A DNA stretch of 64,000 nucleotides from Portunus trituberculatus (lineage: Eukaryota > Arthropoda > Malacostraca > Decapoda > Portunidae): positions 9,182,840 to 9,246,839 of the forward strand of contig NC_059283.1 in NCBI RefSeq assembly GCF_017591435.1, written 5' to 3'. The notes under the pieces are model-generated. The model saw nothing but the letters and a program-made list of their open reading frames with translations. It did no database searches and had not been told where the DNA came from. The translations under genes were made by a program, and so were the position numbers. How positions within the stretch are numbered: position 1 is the stretch's first letter; each line of letters opens with the position of its first letter. Positions 34,181-46,548 of this stretch are shown here, piece after piece.

Positions 34181-37054
34181 CTAATGTAATGAAACCATGC
34201 AATCCTGCCAATGTACTTTTCCTTCATTGTTGAAGTAGTCTTTGAATTTCTCCCTTATATTTTTGGTATCATTTGAATGGCCCCTACCAACAGCCTGCAA
34301 ACCGTCTACAGCACCGTGTGGGAAGTGGTGCATATGGCCTACTTGGATGCTTCCACTGTCCATATCCTCAGCATCAATAAATCCAGGAGATGTATATGAA
34401 TTGCTAGAAGATTCATGCAACATATTATGCAAGGTTACAGCAGCCAATATTATGTCTTTTACCTTCTCTGGTGATATTCTTATGGGCTGCTTGAATATTT
34501 GAAATCTTGCAGCAAGAATACTGAACGCATTCTCAGATGTCCTCCTAGCACGGGAAACACGGTAGTTATATATAATTTTGTCATGGGTTTGATCCCTTCC
34601 TGGATATGGTTTCATTAGGTAAGTTTTTAGGGGGAAGGCATCATCTCCAACAAATACATAGGGGCACTTCTTGTCAGAAAAAGGTATATTCTCTGGTTGA
34701 GGAATATCTAACACATTACCCTCAACCCCCTGCTTCAGGCTACACCTATCTCAAACTCCACCATCACTGGCTCGTCCACAGCTACCAACATCAACATACA
34801 AAAATTTGCAGTCTGCATCTACTAATGCCATCAGGATCACACTAACATGTCCTTTATAATCATAAAAAGTAGATCCTGAGTTTGGTGGTTTGCAGATCAA
34901 GACTCTCTTGCCATCAAGTGCACCAATACATAATGGAAATTGCCACTTGTTATAAAAATCATTTGCAATTTTACGCCACTGTTCAGCTTTCCTTGGTAAA
35001 CACATGTATTTTGGTTGAAGGACCTGGTAGATTGCCCTGCACACACTTGGGGTGATGGCAGAGATTAAGTTGTGGCTGATCCTAAACTGGCAAGACAAGC
35101 TTCTGTAGGACCCTCCTAAAAAAGAAGAGACAATAATATTAAAATGTTAGTGCTCTCAAGAAAGAGTTTAAGTCATAGGAAGGAGGAAATACAGAAGCAG
35201 GGATAGAGTTCCAGATTATAACTGTGGAAATGATGAAACAGTGAAGATACTTGTTGACTCTTGTGTAAGGGAGGTGGACAGAATAGGAGTGAGAGGGAGT
35301 AGAAAGTCTTGTGCAGTGAGGCCACATGAGAGGGGAATGCATGTGGTTAGCAAGTTCAGAGTAGCAGTTAGCATGAACATATATGTTCAAGAAATATATG
35401 AATATATATCTTGAAGGTCTATGAGACCTGATGAGTGACCAGTGGCCAGCATTGCATATGCCCGATAACCTTTACCTTTCCCTTAATTCATAATGAAATA
35501 ATACCTTACATACATACCAGTTGCTAGATGATGTAGTGTCAGAAGAAGGCGTTCATAAGGAGTAACTGCCTGTCGCATATTGGTATCTTCCTTCTTTATA
35601 AGTGGGGTCACCTGGAGGTAAAAAAGTTATCTTGAGTATTTAACGTCATTCTCAACTAGCATATATGTTCTTTCTATATAATAAATAATACAATAATAAG
35701 TCATTACATTAATCTATTATGCATATTCAATAAAAACAATACACTTCAATGCAAAATCTCTGCTATAGCATGTTACTTAACTTCATGACAAAAATAAGTA
35801 CCTACTAAGACTTTGGTATCTATAGTAAGTTAGGTTAAGCCCAGTTCACAGTAGTCTTTCAACAGAGACCATTTCCATATGGCATCAGTAATGTCAATGA
35901 ACAGATTCAGTGGCAGAAAGAGTCCAAACAATGCCAAACTTATTTCATCAATTCAGTTTAATGGAATCCATTCTAACAGAATCTATCATGGTGCCAGGTT
36001 GCACACTAATATCCATGACTGGCCTCTAAAAACTTTGGTCAAGAGAAATATTAGGACTGGTTGAACACACTTCCAAGAAATTAATTCTCCTGATACAGTA
36101 TTTTTCCCTCTACATGATGGTATATTCCATTTTTTGCTTCAAGAACAGGTTGGATAATTTTATGGTCAGCAATGGTAGGTGGTAATAAGTGTTTTCAGGT
36201 CCATAGGAGCTACCTTGTGTAGGTCAAGTGGCCTTTTGTAGTCGCCTTATATTCATAATGTTCTTATTTCTTGGGTAAATTCTAAATTCTATTGTAATTC
36301 TTTTTCCTCCCAGAAAAAATAGTATCTTTGCAACTTGTGACTAGTGCCTAACCTCACCTATACAAATCTAACCAAACTTAACCTAACCAAACCAAATCTA
36401 ACCTAACATTATGGTAGTTTGAGTTCAGTTACATTAGGTTAGGTTACAAAAGATTCTCATGGTTATCAGTGAATAAACAATGTAAATGTCTATCAGTTGA
36501 AATAAATAAGAAAAGCCAATTCTTGTGCAAGTACTTGCAAAATGTTAGCAGAATTACTTCCTAAGAAGAGTGCTGAGTTGGACTTAATATCTATCTTGTG
36601 TGAGATTCTTCATCTCTCAATTTCCCTAAGAATTTTTTACTTTTGAAATACTCAACTATTTCCTATTGGAGTCTATGAAGGATGGCAGCTTCTCCCCATG
36701 GTAAGGAATAGGATAGATTAGTGTTTTACTATCCCTCAGAGGACGAGGACGTTCAGGCGGGTAGGTTAGTTTACAGGGGTTTATGGTGTAAATATAAAAA
36801 TAAATAAATAACACATCAGAATAACTCTTACTAACCTGGGCTAACAGTTCCTGAAATTGGTGTTGGTCAGGACGTGTCCATTGTCTCAGTGTGTCTGGGT
36901 CTTCAGCCTCAAGCTCCCTCACAAGTCTGAAGGCTACACTCTCTTCTCTCCTTTTCTTCAACCAATCATGGCTCCATACACGCCTCCTCCTCTTCTCCTG
37001 CTGCTTCCTGTTCAAATAGTCCAGCATCACATATGCTACAATGTCAGGATCCAT
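34181..37054 (-). pseudogene. Harbinger DDE transposase, three exons, one premature stop
   Basis: Exon 1 is 37054-36836 (MDPDIVAYVMLDYLNRKQQE ... FQELLAQ, donor GTTAGT). Exon 2 is 35611-35518 (VTPLIKKEDTNMRQAVTPYE, then LLTLHHLATG). Exon 3 is 35115-34181. Phases agree and the joined frame is 416 codons. Catalytic residues are visible: Asp in CIGALDGKRV, Asp in FVGDDAFPLK, Glu in RRTSENAFSILAARF. The only break is a TGA at about 34748-34750, after SCGRASDGGV, within exon 3. The enzyme would cut at the TIRs and insert at TTA. TIRs and target duplication show this is the transposon's own gene and not a domesticated HARBI1. Confidence 0.9.
35150..35390 (-). mobile_element. LINE C-terminal fragment in the transposase intron
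   Basis: The minus-strand frame 35390-35139 is a diverged version of the LINE tail (SELANHMHSPLMWPHCTRLS). It lies between transposase exons 2 and 3. It is more diverged than the other copies. Confidence 0.75.
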
Positions 37055-37424
37055 GATCTTCTTGAGGTTGTGTTGGGGCTATGCAGGCTGTGATGTCACA
37101 GCCTCTAGTGTCCCAAAGGTGCAATAGACAGGCTAGATGCGGTGAAGCTGGTTGGACTTCTGCAGATCTCTCTCCTTCTGAGTGTTGATATTGTATGTTT
37201 ACTTTTGAGATCAGAACTGATGAGCACTCTCAGTGTAGCCTTTGGATCGGGGATACACAAAAATCAAGAGGATTCGACTCGGTTCTCGTGCCATTTATAA
37301 CATACACCGAAACTATAGTTCACTCGGAGCTTTCCACCGTGTGATCATTCTCAGTGATAAATAACCGGGGACAAAACTTTGCTGGCTTAAAGTTGCGTGA
37401 AAAAACGCTCATATGACTGTGCCT

Positions 37425-37590
37425 TTATCCGCCCCTGTATGGAGTAGTCTTCGCATGTTTGGGAGGGTTCCACTCACACAGTATTATTAGATAGGATAGA
37501 ATTAAAAGCTTTTTGTCTCAACTCACCTCCTGTGACTGACTCTCTTCAGCCTCTTTCTCACTGCCTAAATGTTACATCTCTTTTTATCTT
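37425..37590 (+). mobile_element. LINE fragment (right arm), part after Harbinger
   Basis: Continues 29812-30074 after the TTA duplication. It ends at about 37590, where DIRS sequence begins. Confidence 0.85.
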
Positions 37591-37698
37591 TTATCTTTAA
37601 GGGCAGATGAGGAGGGATGCATTTCTTAGTGCCTCTGTCAGCTCCTGTCCCCAGGTCCTCTGCTACAGGGGAGTCCTTTCAGGCCAGGGGTTCTCGCA

Positions 37699-39385
37699 GT
37701 GGAGGATCCCATGGCTTGGGTAGATCTCGCTAGGGAAGTAGTTTGCTCTCCTGTGCCTGTGGGCACTTGGCTGCAGTGGCACTGGAGAGAGTGGATGGAG
37801 AGTGGGGCAGGAGGGTGGGTAGTGAAGACTGCATTATGGGTATGTCCTCCCCTTTCTGTGTCCTCTTTAGTCTCTTTAGTTTGTGAGTTATGTGTGACCT
37901 TGGACTTAGTGGTGCAGGAAATGTTTGCCAAAGGGGCCATAGAGCTTGTGGTGGGCAAGCTAGAGGGCTTTTATAACCATCTGTTTCTTGTTTCCAAGGT
38001 AACAGGAGGTTGGACACCTGTGTTCGACCTCTCAGCTCTAAACAAGTTTTTAGATGTCAGCCTCTTTCGGATGGAGATGGTGGTGTCAGTTTTGGAGTCC
38101 ATGAACATGGGGGATTGAATGGTATCTCTGGATCTGAAGGATGCATATTTCCAACTTCCAGTCCACCTGCATTCTCACAAGTACCTGCGGTTCGATTAGA
38201 GGGGCAAAGTTTTTCAGTTCAGTTCTTTGTTTTGGCTTTGCCATTGCCCTGCAGGTCTTTACCAAGGTGATGGCTCCAATGTCTTCATGGGCTCACTGAG
38301 ACGATATCTCTTTGCACCGTTACCTGGATGATTGGTTGGTCACAGGGACTACTCTCTGAGGGTGCATAGGTGCTATCCGGGCTATTTTGCGGCTATATGC
38401 TCAGTTGGGTATTCAGATCATTCTACCCAAATTAGACCTGGTACTCAGCAAGAGAAAGCAGTACCTGGGCATGGTGCTGGATTCAGTGAGGGCTCTGGTT
38501 TTTCCATTGCCAGAAAGGATCAGCCATTTTCTGTCAGTGGCACAATGTTTTCTAGAGGACAGAGCTCCTATAGTGTCTCTCTTGGGTCATCTGGCTTCCC
38601 TGGAGAGGCTGGTCCCGGGCAGCAAGGTACGCTCTCGGTCCCTTCAGTGGTGTCTGAAGAAACACTGGAAGGCAGTGTCGGACCCACCCTGGTGGTGGGT
38701 TCCTCCTTCCCATCTCTGTCTAGCGGACCTCTCCTGGTGGATGGAACCAGGTCATCTACTCAGGGGAGCTCTCTTTGTGATGGTGCCTCCGGAACAGTCT
38801 CTGTTTTTGGACGCGTCCCTTCATGTTTGTGGTGCTCATCTGGGGGACTCTCTCGTCTCATGGGTGTGGTCTCCAGAGGAGCAGAGGTTTCACATCAACC
38901 ACCTGAAGGTGATGGCTGTTTTCCAGGCTCTGCAGTCCTTTCAGCAAGAATTATCAGGCACAGTGGTGTCTCTCATGTCAGACAATTCAACAGTAGTGGC
39001 CTATGTGCGGAACTCGGGGGCCACTTGGTCCGAGTGTCTGTCAGGTCTGGTGGGAGACATTCTCTGGTTGTGCGAGGACAAATTGATCTCTCTTTGCCTC
39101 AGGTTCTTGCCGGGATGGTGCAATGCAGTGGCAGATGTCCTCAGTTGTGACTGTATGGGGTCGGAGTGGACTCTACATCCAGTAGTGTGCAGGCAGGTCT
39201 TCCAAGTGTGGAATACACCACAGGTGGATCTGTTTGCAACTGCTTTAAATCACCAGTTACCTCTGTATGTGTGTCCCCTGGCAGACCCGGGAGCTTGGAA
39301 AGAGGATGCATTTGCCTTTCCATGGGAGGGCTTGGATCTGTATGCCTTTCCTCCCTTCTCTCTGATTCGTCAGGTGCTGGTTTGA
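37699..39385 (+). pseudogene. DIRS reverse transcriptase and RNase H
   Basis: The leader and first RT blocks (37699-38118) read GWTPVFDLSALNKFLDVSLF. The next block (LDLKDAYFQLPV) follows a stop. The catalytic YLDD lies at 38321-38332 inside the DIRS-typical HRYLDDWLVTG. The frame 38387-39385 is open for 332 codons: LSKRKQYLGMVLDS (thumb), SLFLDASLHVCGAHLGDS (RNase H start), MSDNSTVVAYVRNSG, WCNAVADVLS, and the DIRS signature VDLFATALNHQLPLYVCPLA. In the RT part there are several stops and shifts, so it is inactive. Confidence 0.88.
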
Positions 39386-39599
39386 ATCAGAGAATCCGTT
39401 TGTGTTTACGTGACTCTGATTGCCCTGCAGTGGCATCAGGCAGATTGGTTTCCTCTGCTTCTGAATCTGCTAGTGTACCTTCCTTGAGTGTTGCCACCAT
39501 GGGCCTCTCTGCTTGGCCAGCCTCATTGCCATCTCTTTCACAAGACTTAAGGGGCACTTTATCTTCACATGTGGAGACTCTCCAGTGTCTTTTCTGAAA

Positions 39600-40620
39600 G
39601 AGAGGCTTTTCATGGAAGGCTGCTAGATTTATGGCCCTTCTGGTCAGACAGTCCTCTGCCAGAGTCAGTCAGGCAAAATGGTCTGTCTTCTATGATTGGT
39701 GTGAATTGAGAGGTTGTCATCCTCTCTTGGCCTCTGTAATGGACTTAGTGAAATTTTAGATTTTCTTTGGGACACAGAGCATTTGTCCTTGCTGTCCATT
39801 AGGGGCTATCGTGCAGCTTTGGCCCCCATTTTCCGGCAGGCTGGCTTAGATATCTCACAGGATTGGGATCTGTCAGCTGTTTGGGGGATTTACCAAGTTG
39901 GCTCCTTCTTGTTCACCATGCATTCCTGCGTGGCTTTTGTTCTTAGATTTACATTCCTTAATAAAGTCCCCTTATGAGCCTCTTTGTTTGGCTTCATTGA
40001 GGGACGTTGCACTAAAGTTCTCTTTCCTTTTGGCTTTAGTGTCTGCTCACCGAGTTAGCGAACTGCATGGGCTTTCAGTGGAAGTTCATCTCTCTAAGGG
40101 TTGGTTGTCTATGACTTTTTTTTGCCCCTGATTTTCTAGCGAAGACTCAACTCCCAGGTGATGAATCTCAGTCTGACTTCACCATTCCTGCTCTTACGGA
40201 GCACGTTGGCGACTCGAAAGGGGACAGGCCCAGTCAGAGCCCTCAGGGATTACCTTCATAAGACCAGGGATTGTCGTCCTAGATGCTCCCGCCTTTTTGT
40301 GACAGTTACTGAGCCTCGGCGTGTGGTGCACCCTCATACTATTTCTCACTGAATATGTCAGGTTATCCAGCATGCACATGAGGATGTTTCTAAGGACATG
40401 TGCTTGGTTCGGGTAAAGGTACATGAAGTTAGAGCAGTGGTGACGAGTGCTTTGTTCAAGAAGATTTGGAGTATTCCTGCTGTTCTTTGGGCAGGAACCT
40501 GGAAGATTATGCCCACATTTGCTTATTTTTATCTCAGGGATATTTCTCATTAGTATTTGGACACCTTTTCTCTGGGTGCCTGTTTTGTTGGCTCTCAGGG
40601 TAATTCAATAATTTTTCTTT
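39600..40620 (+). pseudogene. DIRS tyrosine recombinase, right copy
   Basis: Frames at 39714-39977, 39898-40131 and 40158-40352, with a continuation to about 40560, cover the enzyme. LSIRGYRAALAPIFRQAG is in the N-terminal part. The first catalytic Arg is in LVSAHRVSELHGLSVE. The H-x-x-R box is in KVHEVRAVVTSALFKK, and the C-terminal segment (TFAYFYLRDI) supplies the likely nucleophilic Tyr near 40530. Stops and shifts break the frame. It lies directly after RNase H, as usual for DIRS. Confidence 0.8.
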
Positions 40621-40921
40621 TGGGTTCCTTATACATACTGTTCTATGTATTGCCCTCTTTGGGGTTCGGGATCATTGGACTGTTCTCATGGCAAGAGTTG
40701 GGATGCTCCTTTCACTCCTATGGTTTTGTCCCTCTGTCATGGGTTATGAGTGCTGCACCCACCTCAGGATATGGCTTCTGCCTTGTAAGTTTTGGGTTTG
40801 TAAGGTTATGTGTCTTGGGGAGTGAAAGTTATTTTTAGGAGTGAGGTCATCCTCCATCCTATATTTGGGATTCAGTTCTTAAGCAATGATTTATAATTAT
40901 GGATAGTAGTATGTGTAATAA

Positions 40922-41262
40922 CAAATAGGATTTTTTAATGTAAAATCCATTTTTATCCACATACTTACCCATAATAATTATAATTGAGTTTCCCTTCCTC
41001 CCTCCCCTATATGACCTTTTAGGCTAGAGGTGAATGAGGGAATTTGCCTGATGGGTGGTACCTGGGAGTAGAAAACAGGCTGGGTGTCTTCTGAAAGTAA
41101 ACGAGAAAGGGGGCACCTCAAATATTTCTTTCTTTTCTTTTATCTCGAGCTGTTAGACATGCTGTAAGTTTGCTGTGGGAATGGGGGGTTTTAAGCAGTA
41201 ATTAATGATAATGGGTAAGTCTGTTGGTAAAAATGGATTTTACATTAAAAAATCCTATATTT
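40922..41262. repeat. Inverted repeat at the DIRS 3' end
   Basis: 40922-40975 and 41205-41262 are complementary around ATAGGATTTTTTAATGTAAA and ATCCATTTTTA, with about 230 bp between. The same pair occurs in the left arm (1952-2010 and 2230-2290). DIRS elements have inverted terminal repeats plus an internal complementary region near the right end, which this could be. An independent MITE is the alternative. Confidence 0.6.
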
Positions 41263-41437
41263 CATGTAAGATTTTACTTTGTGCATTACAAAACAATTCT
41301 TTCTTGTGAGCAAGGCTTGTAAAAAAGCTAGACTAATAGAAATGTTGTTTTGTGAACATAAATGTATATACAAGACAGTAACACCACCTTGAGAGATGGT
41401 GTTCCCAGCAACATGATAGCAACCTAGTTATCTGATA

Positions 41438-42431
41438 CAGGCAACCCCCGTTTACTAAAGGGGTTATGTTCCTAAAAAACACTTCGTTACGTGAAACTTC
41501 GTTAAGCGAACTGATTATAACAAGTTTAACCCCTGATTTGAACTTCCATTGAGAGTAAGCAAAGCGAGAGTGCATCATAGTACAGTAAAATGTTTATTGA
41601 AATTAAAAATTATGAAGTTAAACATTTAGGTAGTTTAATTTAAGTCATTATAATGTACACTAAAGTATTTATTGACGTAACTTTATAATGTTGATGATCT
41701 TAACTTTATGAAGGGAGGAAGAGTGAAACGGGAAAGACACTAACCGACAACCTGTGGAATGTAAACAAAGTGCGCATCATTGTACTGCATACAAAACTTA
41801 TGTACCACATTTCCACAAGGCTTTCCATTTTATCCATTGTAGAGTCACAAGTTCAGGTGGTTCTTTTAGCTTGCAAGGAAGATACGGTCTCACCAGCCTT
41901 CTTAATAGAGTCTGCTGACTTGAAAATAGAGACAGTTTAATATGGAGTCAAGATGGTGGCCAGCACTGCTATAGTTTTCTGGCCTCTCTCGTGCCTGTGA
42001 ATAATATCTAGCTTCACTTGGAGAGTAAGAGACTTCCTGGTCTTTTTACGAACACTAGGCCAATTGCAGGGCGTTTTGGTTGTAAGTTGAGCTAGGGAAG
42101 ATAAGCTGCTGCTGACGCTGTTATGTTTTGACTGGGGAGTGAATGTTGCGCGTGTTGTCCACGAGAGGCTTGATCTTGATCTTGATCTTTATTCTATAGG
42201 TGTCACAGGATTTTTCCTGAGGCAGGCCTTAGTACCAGCAGCTCCTGGTGTATTCAAAAGCCTGTCAGCTTGCGTGATATGGTGAGGCTTTCAAATTTGG
42301 AAAAAAATTACCTGGATAAAACTTCGTTAAAGCGAGTTTGGTGTTCTTTAAACAAGCAGATGGTAGTAAAATGAAACCTTCGTTGTAGCGAAATTTCGTT
42401 GTGTGAACCTTCGTTAAACAGGGGTTGCCTG
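41438..42431 (-). mobile_element. Tigger-like CAGGCAACC element, 994 bp, right arm only
   Basis: The TIRs read CAGGCAACCCCCGTTTACTA and (complement) CAGGCAACCCCTGTTTAACG, with TA at 41436-41437 and 42432-42433. The left arm has a single TA at the equivalent point (1462-1463). The inside, read on the minus strand, includes a remnant of a Tigger HTH start near 42060 (compare the ORF at 60583-60317). Non-autonomous. Confidence 0.9.
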
Positions 42432-42436
42432 TACTT

Positions 42437-42640
42437 TTAGACCGCCATGGTACAGTGGAACCATGCGTGCTTTGGGATCCAGGTTTGAATCCTGTCCACA
42501 GTCCAAGTGTAGGTTGGGCTTCCTCACTCGGGGCAGCGGTTTCCTAGCGGTTGGGCTTTGAGATAGGAGGTATCCTATAAAGTATCCCCTTTAGCCCATA
42601 AATTGCCGTGAAAAGCCCACATGGTATAAAAAAAAAAAAG
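42437..42640 (+). mobile_element. tRNA-derived SINE, right arm copy
   Basis: Mirror of 1238-1460: A box TGGTACAGTGG and B box GGTTTGAATCC, with an A-rich end at about 42628-42639. Shared by both arms. Confidence 0.7.
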
Positions 42641-44283
42641 CAACCTCGTTACCATCCCTCCAAGCGTTCATGGATGCCATTTCATGGCTTGAGGTTGCTT
42701 CGACGTTGCTAAAGTTTCTTGGATCCCACTCAAGAAGTCTTATCTGGCCTCCCTGAGTCCCTTGCCTATGAAATATTCACATCACCCTTGAACATATTCT
42801 TTTTGGGAGTATATACAGTCCCCATGAGTAGCTGTTACTTTCGTTTCTTTTCTTCCAACATTTGAAACAGGACTGTAGATGGTTGGACACATACAGTTTT
42901 AAAAGTAAATAATCGTTTAATATAGTGGGGAAACAAGTGAGTAAAGAAAAAAAGTAAAAAGTGACAGCTTGTTTTTGTTGAAATGCTTGAAGTTCATGGT
43001 GTTTTCAATCTGTTTAAATTGTTTTATTTATTTTACTATAGATAAAACTTAATTTACAACCCAGTACTTAGTGACTCATGGTGACATTGGGCCCATACTA
43101 AGTAATAGTTTAGGGGGTTGACTTATCTGTGGTCAAATTATAGAGGTCAACTTATGTACCACATAGAGTTATAAGCCACAATAAATGGTACTGTTAGGTT
43201 AGTTTTTGTGTTAGGTTAACTTAGATTGTTTGTTTTGGCTTGGTAGTCAGGGTAACCCAAATGAACCAAATGTTGCATTTTATGTAAAATTCTAAGGTGG
43301 CAAAAATCAACATTTGGTAAAATGAAGGATCCATTTGCATCATTCAGACTTTTCATTATCTGGACTGGTGTTTGCACCATTTAGTCCAGAAAAACGAGAA
43401 TTGAGTGTAGATACGTATATTCTTGGTTCGTAGTTATTATGGACTGAATACTTCAGTAAAAATAGAGACATTCTTAGGGGTTATTTTGTTTCCTCCAGAT
43501 CCATACATCATCATGCATATAATATTAAAGCAATAAAATTAAACAGAAAATTATGATATAAGAGAGGGATAGAAAAAAATAGCTATAAATATTTTGGTGC
43601 ACTTGAGATGTGGGGTTTTGCCATATGCGCATCCAACCGTTTTCCTGAACTAACAATTCTTTTTATCTATAGGTATGTGTGATGTATTTATTTATTACAT
43701 TCATTATAAAGCTGTGGAATATGTATGTAAAGTACAGAATAAAAGATTAAAAGAATGTAAATATAAAATTTTTCTTCCATAGTCTGACATCATGAGTTCT
43801 CAGAAGAGAAAGTATTTGATAACAAGTATCGTATGATAGCCACACTTTGGCTCATCACATTGGAATGATATATATATGAAGCAACTTGTGATTTTTTTTA
43901 TTATATGGGATAAATAGAAAATATCCAAAAAACTAACTTACCATGACCCGTATTTCTGAAAAAAGGACAACACTGTATGTGTTAATATTGCTGTTATTTC
44001 AAAATTTATTTATTTAGTTCATTTAAAAATACTGGTATGGTGGTCTTCTACACGATGTAAGGAAGAATTTGCTCTCTGAAGGATATTTTTTTACTCTTTC
44101 AGAGTTTTACTGTATTATCTTGGTTTTCTGTAGTATGGTTAATTTTTCTACATGTAACCATAATCATGATGTATATTCTATTATTTGAATGTGTTTGACA
44201 TCTTACTCAGTTTTAGTCATATCTACTGAAAAGCGAGCATTTTCATAAGAGAAAAATAGTTCAGATGTCTTTCTCTTTTCCAG
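42641..44283. other. Upstream region of the mARC gene, inside or next to the right arm
   Basis: No TE or coding exon recognised. 42641-43884 is duplicated in the left arm, and 42735-43145 also resembles 48512-48926. A polypyrimidine stretch ending TTTTCCAG at 44276-44283 looks like a splice acceptor before the first coding exon, so a non-coding first exon may lie upstream. Confidence 0.45.
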
Positions 44284-44293
44284 ACATTGTGAC

Positions 44294-44427
44294 ATGGAAT
44301 TGTCAAGAAATCTGACTGTAGCTACTATCCTTGTACTTGGAGTTGGGACTTCACTTGGCATCTATGTATTGTGGCAATATCACAATTCTTTAAAGAAAAA
44401 AAGAAATAAGATGATTCCTCGAATCCA
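44294..44427 (+). CDS. mARC/MOSC-domain protein, exon 1 (membrane anchor)
   Basis: ATG at 44294 follows an acceptor-like AG at 44282-44283. The exon encodes MELSRNLTVATILVLGVGTS, a hydrophobic segment of about 20 residues, then YVLWQYHNSLKKKRNKM, a basic stretch. It ends at a GTAAGT donor in phase 2. This is the signal-anchor layout of mitochondrial amidoxime-reducing component (mARC) proteins, which sit in the outer mitochondrial membrane and reduce N-hydroxylated compounds with a molybdenum cofactor and cytochrome b5 partners. The identity rests on exons 2-4, which splice on in phase. Confidence 0.75.
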
Positions 44428-45254
44428 GTAAGTTTTTATTTATCAAGTTTTGTAGATGAATTTTGCTTGTGTGCTGATTACTCTCTTTAGAATAAAAAAT
44501 TGCAATACAGTAGTGATTAATTCATGAAGAAATGGAAAGATGAGGAATGCAAGGATGTGCAAACACAGATATGGGATACATCAAAATGTTTGACTACCCT
44601 TTATATGGTAACAAGAGACAGTTAGATATATTCTCAGCTTTCAGCTAAACAACAGAAAATAAAAAAAAATCATTATGGGTTGACCCGACACCATGTTTAT
44701 GGTGAGATACACCCTCACATCCCTTATCACACTACTTATTCACCAACACACTTGCAGTCTTTTCACTGGCAATAGTTATGCATCTTATTTTTCCTATTTA
44801 TTTCACCATTCTAGTGAAATTCTAACACTCACACAAATGTAGTGGTGCCCTGTATATTTTCCAGGCATTGCACATCAGTAGAACACTTTGAAACGAAAAA
44901 CTGTTTTGTTATCCAAAAGCAAGGAATGGTCACTGAAGAGAACTCTTATATGTTAATTTATCAAATACTGAAACTTTTTCTTTGCTTTCAAAAACATATG
45001 ATGTCCTACCTATGTTACCCTGTAGATTTTTTTTTTTTTTTTCAAATGGAGAAAGAGTGAGTTACCAGTTTGTGCAAAATGATGTTTATGTTTGCAGGAG
45101 TTCTAAACACATGTGACACTGTTTAACAGTAGAATTATTTTTTAAACCAAAGGAGGCTCATGTATGATAGAAGAAAATTTTTATTAACTTTTAGAAATGA
45201 TTGCCAAAATGATGCATGAGTTAGAAATATTGCTTAAAGTGAGATCTCTCAGAA

Positions 45255-45605
45255 TACAGTAATTTCTCATCTACCATGGGTATTGTGTTCCAGAATCACC
45301 TGCAATTGGTGAAAATCCCCATAGTAGAAACAGTAGTGGTTAAAGTGATTCATTAGGGTATTGCAATGTTCTTGTATACATTAAATCTTTCATAAAATCC
45401 CCACACACTCTTATAGACCTTTTCTATACTCTTAAACACTCTTAAAAACCTTGACATTTTATAAAAACATTGCTTCAGCATGTGAAGGAGTTTCACCTCT
45501 ACTATTTTAAGTACCTTTCTCTGGCACTTGAAGTCACTGCCAGAAGGCTTAGAAGGTACAGGATCTTTGGGCAGCATTGTAGGTGTTTAAATAAAGTCAC
45601 AATTT
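45255..45605 (-). mobile_element. Degenerate Tigger fragment with HTH remnant
   Basis: A Tigger-like end (CAGTAATTTCTCATCTACC from about 45259) is followed by a minus-strand frame 45577-45353 starting MLPKDPVPSKPSGSDFKCQR, then KVLKIVEVKLLHMLK, a decayed CENP-B-type HTH. No catalytic domain. Confidence 0.5.
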
Positions 45606-45659
45606 AACACAATAAAGCTAAAACAGAGCTAAACAACTCAACTAAAGATGCTGTGGATA

Positions 45660-46307
45660 CAGATAACTCGATTTACGCGATAGATGTGTTCCAAGAGGCA
45701 TTGTGTATATCAAAATTCGCTTAAAACAAACATGTAATTCTCATAATAAGCAATAGATAATAGGGGGAATGTGGGATGTGGTCCCAAAAAATTTGTACAA
45801 AATACAAGCAACCCTCGCTTAATGAAGGGGTTATGTTCTTAAAAAACCTTCGTTAAGTGAAATTTCGTTAAGCAAACCGATTATAACAGGTTTAACCCTT
45901 GACTTGAACTTCCATTGAGAGTAAACAAAGCAAGAGTGCATCATAGTACAGTGAATGGTGTGATGAAAGTAAAAATTATGAAGTTAAACATTTAGGCAGT
46001 TTAATTTAAGTCATTATAATGTACACTAATGTATGTATGTATGTAACTTTATAATGTTGATGATCTTAAGTTTATGAAGGGATGGAGAGTGAAACGGGAA
46101 AGACACTAACCGGCAACCTGTGAAATGTAAACAAAAGGCGCATCATTGTATCACATACAAAACTTATGTACCACATTGTATCTGGCACTCAGTTTGAGAA
46201 TGCGGTTGGGCAAACCGATCGCGCAAATTAAATTAATTATAATATTTCTTCAGTTGCGTTATAACAAAAACGCACAAATCAAACACGCATAAATCGAGAG
46301 TTATCAG
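45660..46307. mobile_element. MITE (CAGATAACTCG ends) with nested Tigger-like fragment
   Basis: The ends are CAGATAACTCGATTTACGCG and (complement) CTGATAACTCTCGATTTATG, with TA at 45658-45659 and 46308-46309. It is related to 47674-47911. At 45805 a CAGGCAACC-type fragment (start CAAGCAACCCTCGCTTAATG after TA) is nested, running to about 46176 without its other end. Confidence 0.78.
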
Positions 46308-46548
46308 TATGTACATAAAAAGTGAGCTGAACTGTGTGGGATGATCTTGATCTTGATTTTGATGGTACATGTGACTCAGCTTATCTCCTGAGGCTGTGGT
46401 CACTAAGCAATCAGCACCCAGGATCTGGAACAGTATGCTCTCATTGCTTATGTCTTCTATAATAGTGTGGCATGAATGAAATAATCTGGGGAAACTAAGA
46501 CATGCCGTAATGCCACTCAAGCTTCCTTTTCCATATAGTGTAACTCGT

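Larger units (their letters stand above)
30075..37424. mobile_element. Complete PIF/Harbinger transposon, 7.35 kb
   Basis: TIRs of about 35 bp: AGGCGCGGTCACACGAGCGT at the left and (complement) AGGCACAGTCATATGAGCGT at the right. TTA duplications lie at 30072-30074 and 37425-37427. The left duplication arm shows the empty TTA site. It carries the two genes usual for the superfamily, convergent: a MADF (Myb/SANT-like) protein on + and a DDE transposase on -. Nested inside are a probable SINE, two LINE fragments and a TA-flanked MITE, so it is not fresh. Each gene has only one or two inactivating changes that I can see. Confidence 0.93.
37591..41262 (+). mobile_element. DIRS-type retroelement, right copy
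   Basis: Order on the + strand: leader, reverse transcriptase, RNase H, tyrosine recombinase, then a 3' region with an inverted repeat. No LTRs and no DDE integrase. It is 5'-truncated against LINE sequence, without a visible left terminal repeat. It keeps the RT block that the left copy lost. Confidence 0.88.

Noticed and set aside
34181..37054. Domesticated HARBI1 host gene
   Set aside because: It lies inside matching TIRs with a TTA duplication and beside its MADF partner; it also carries a premature stop.
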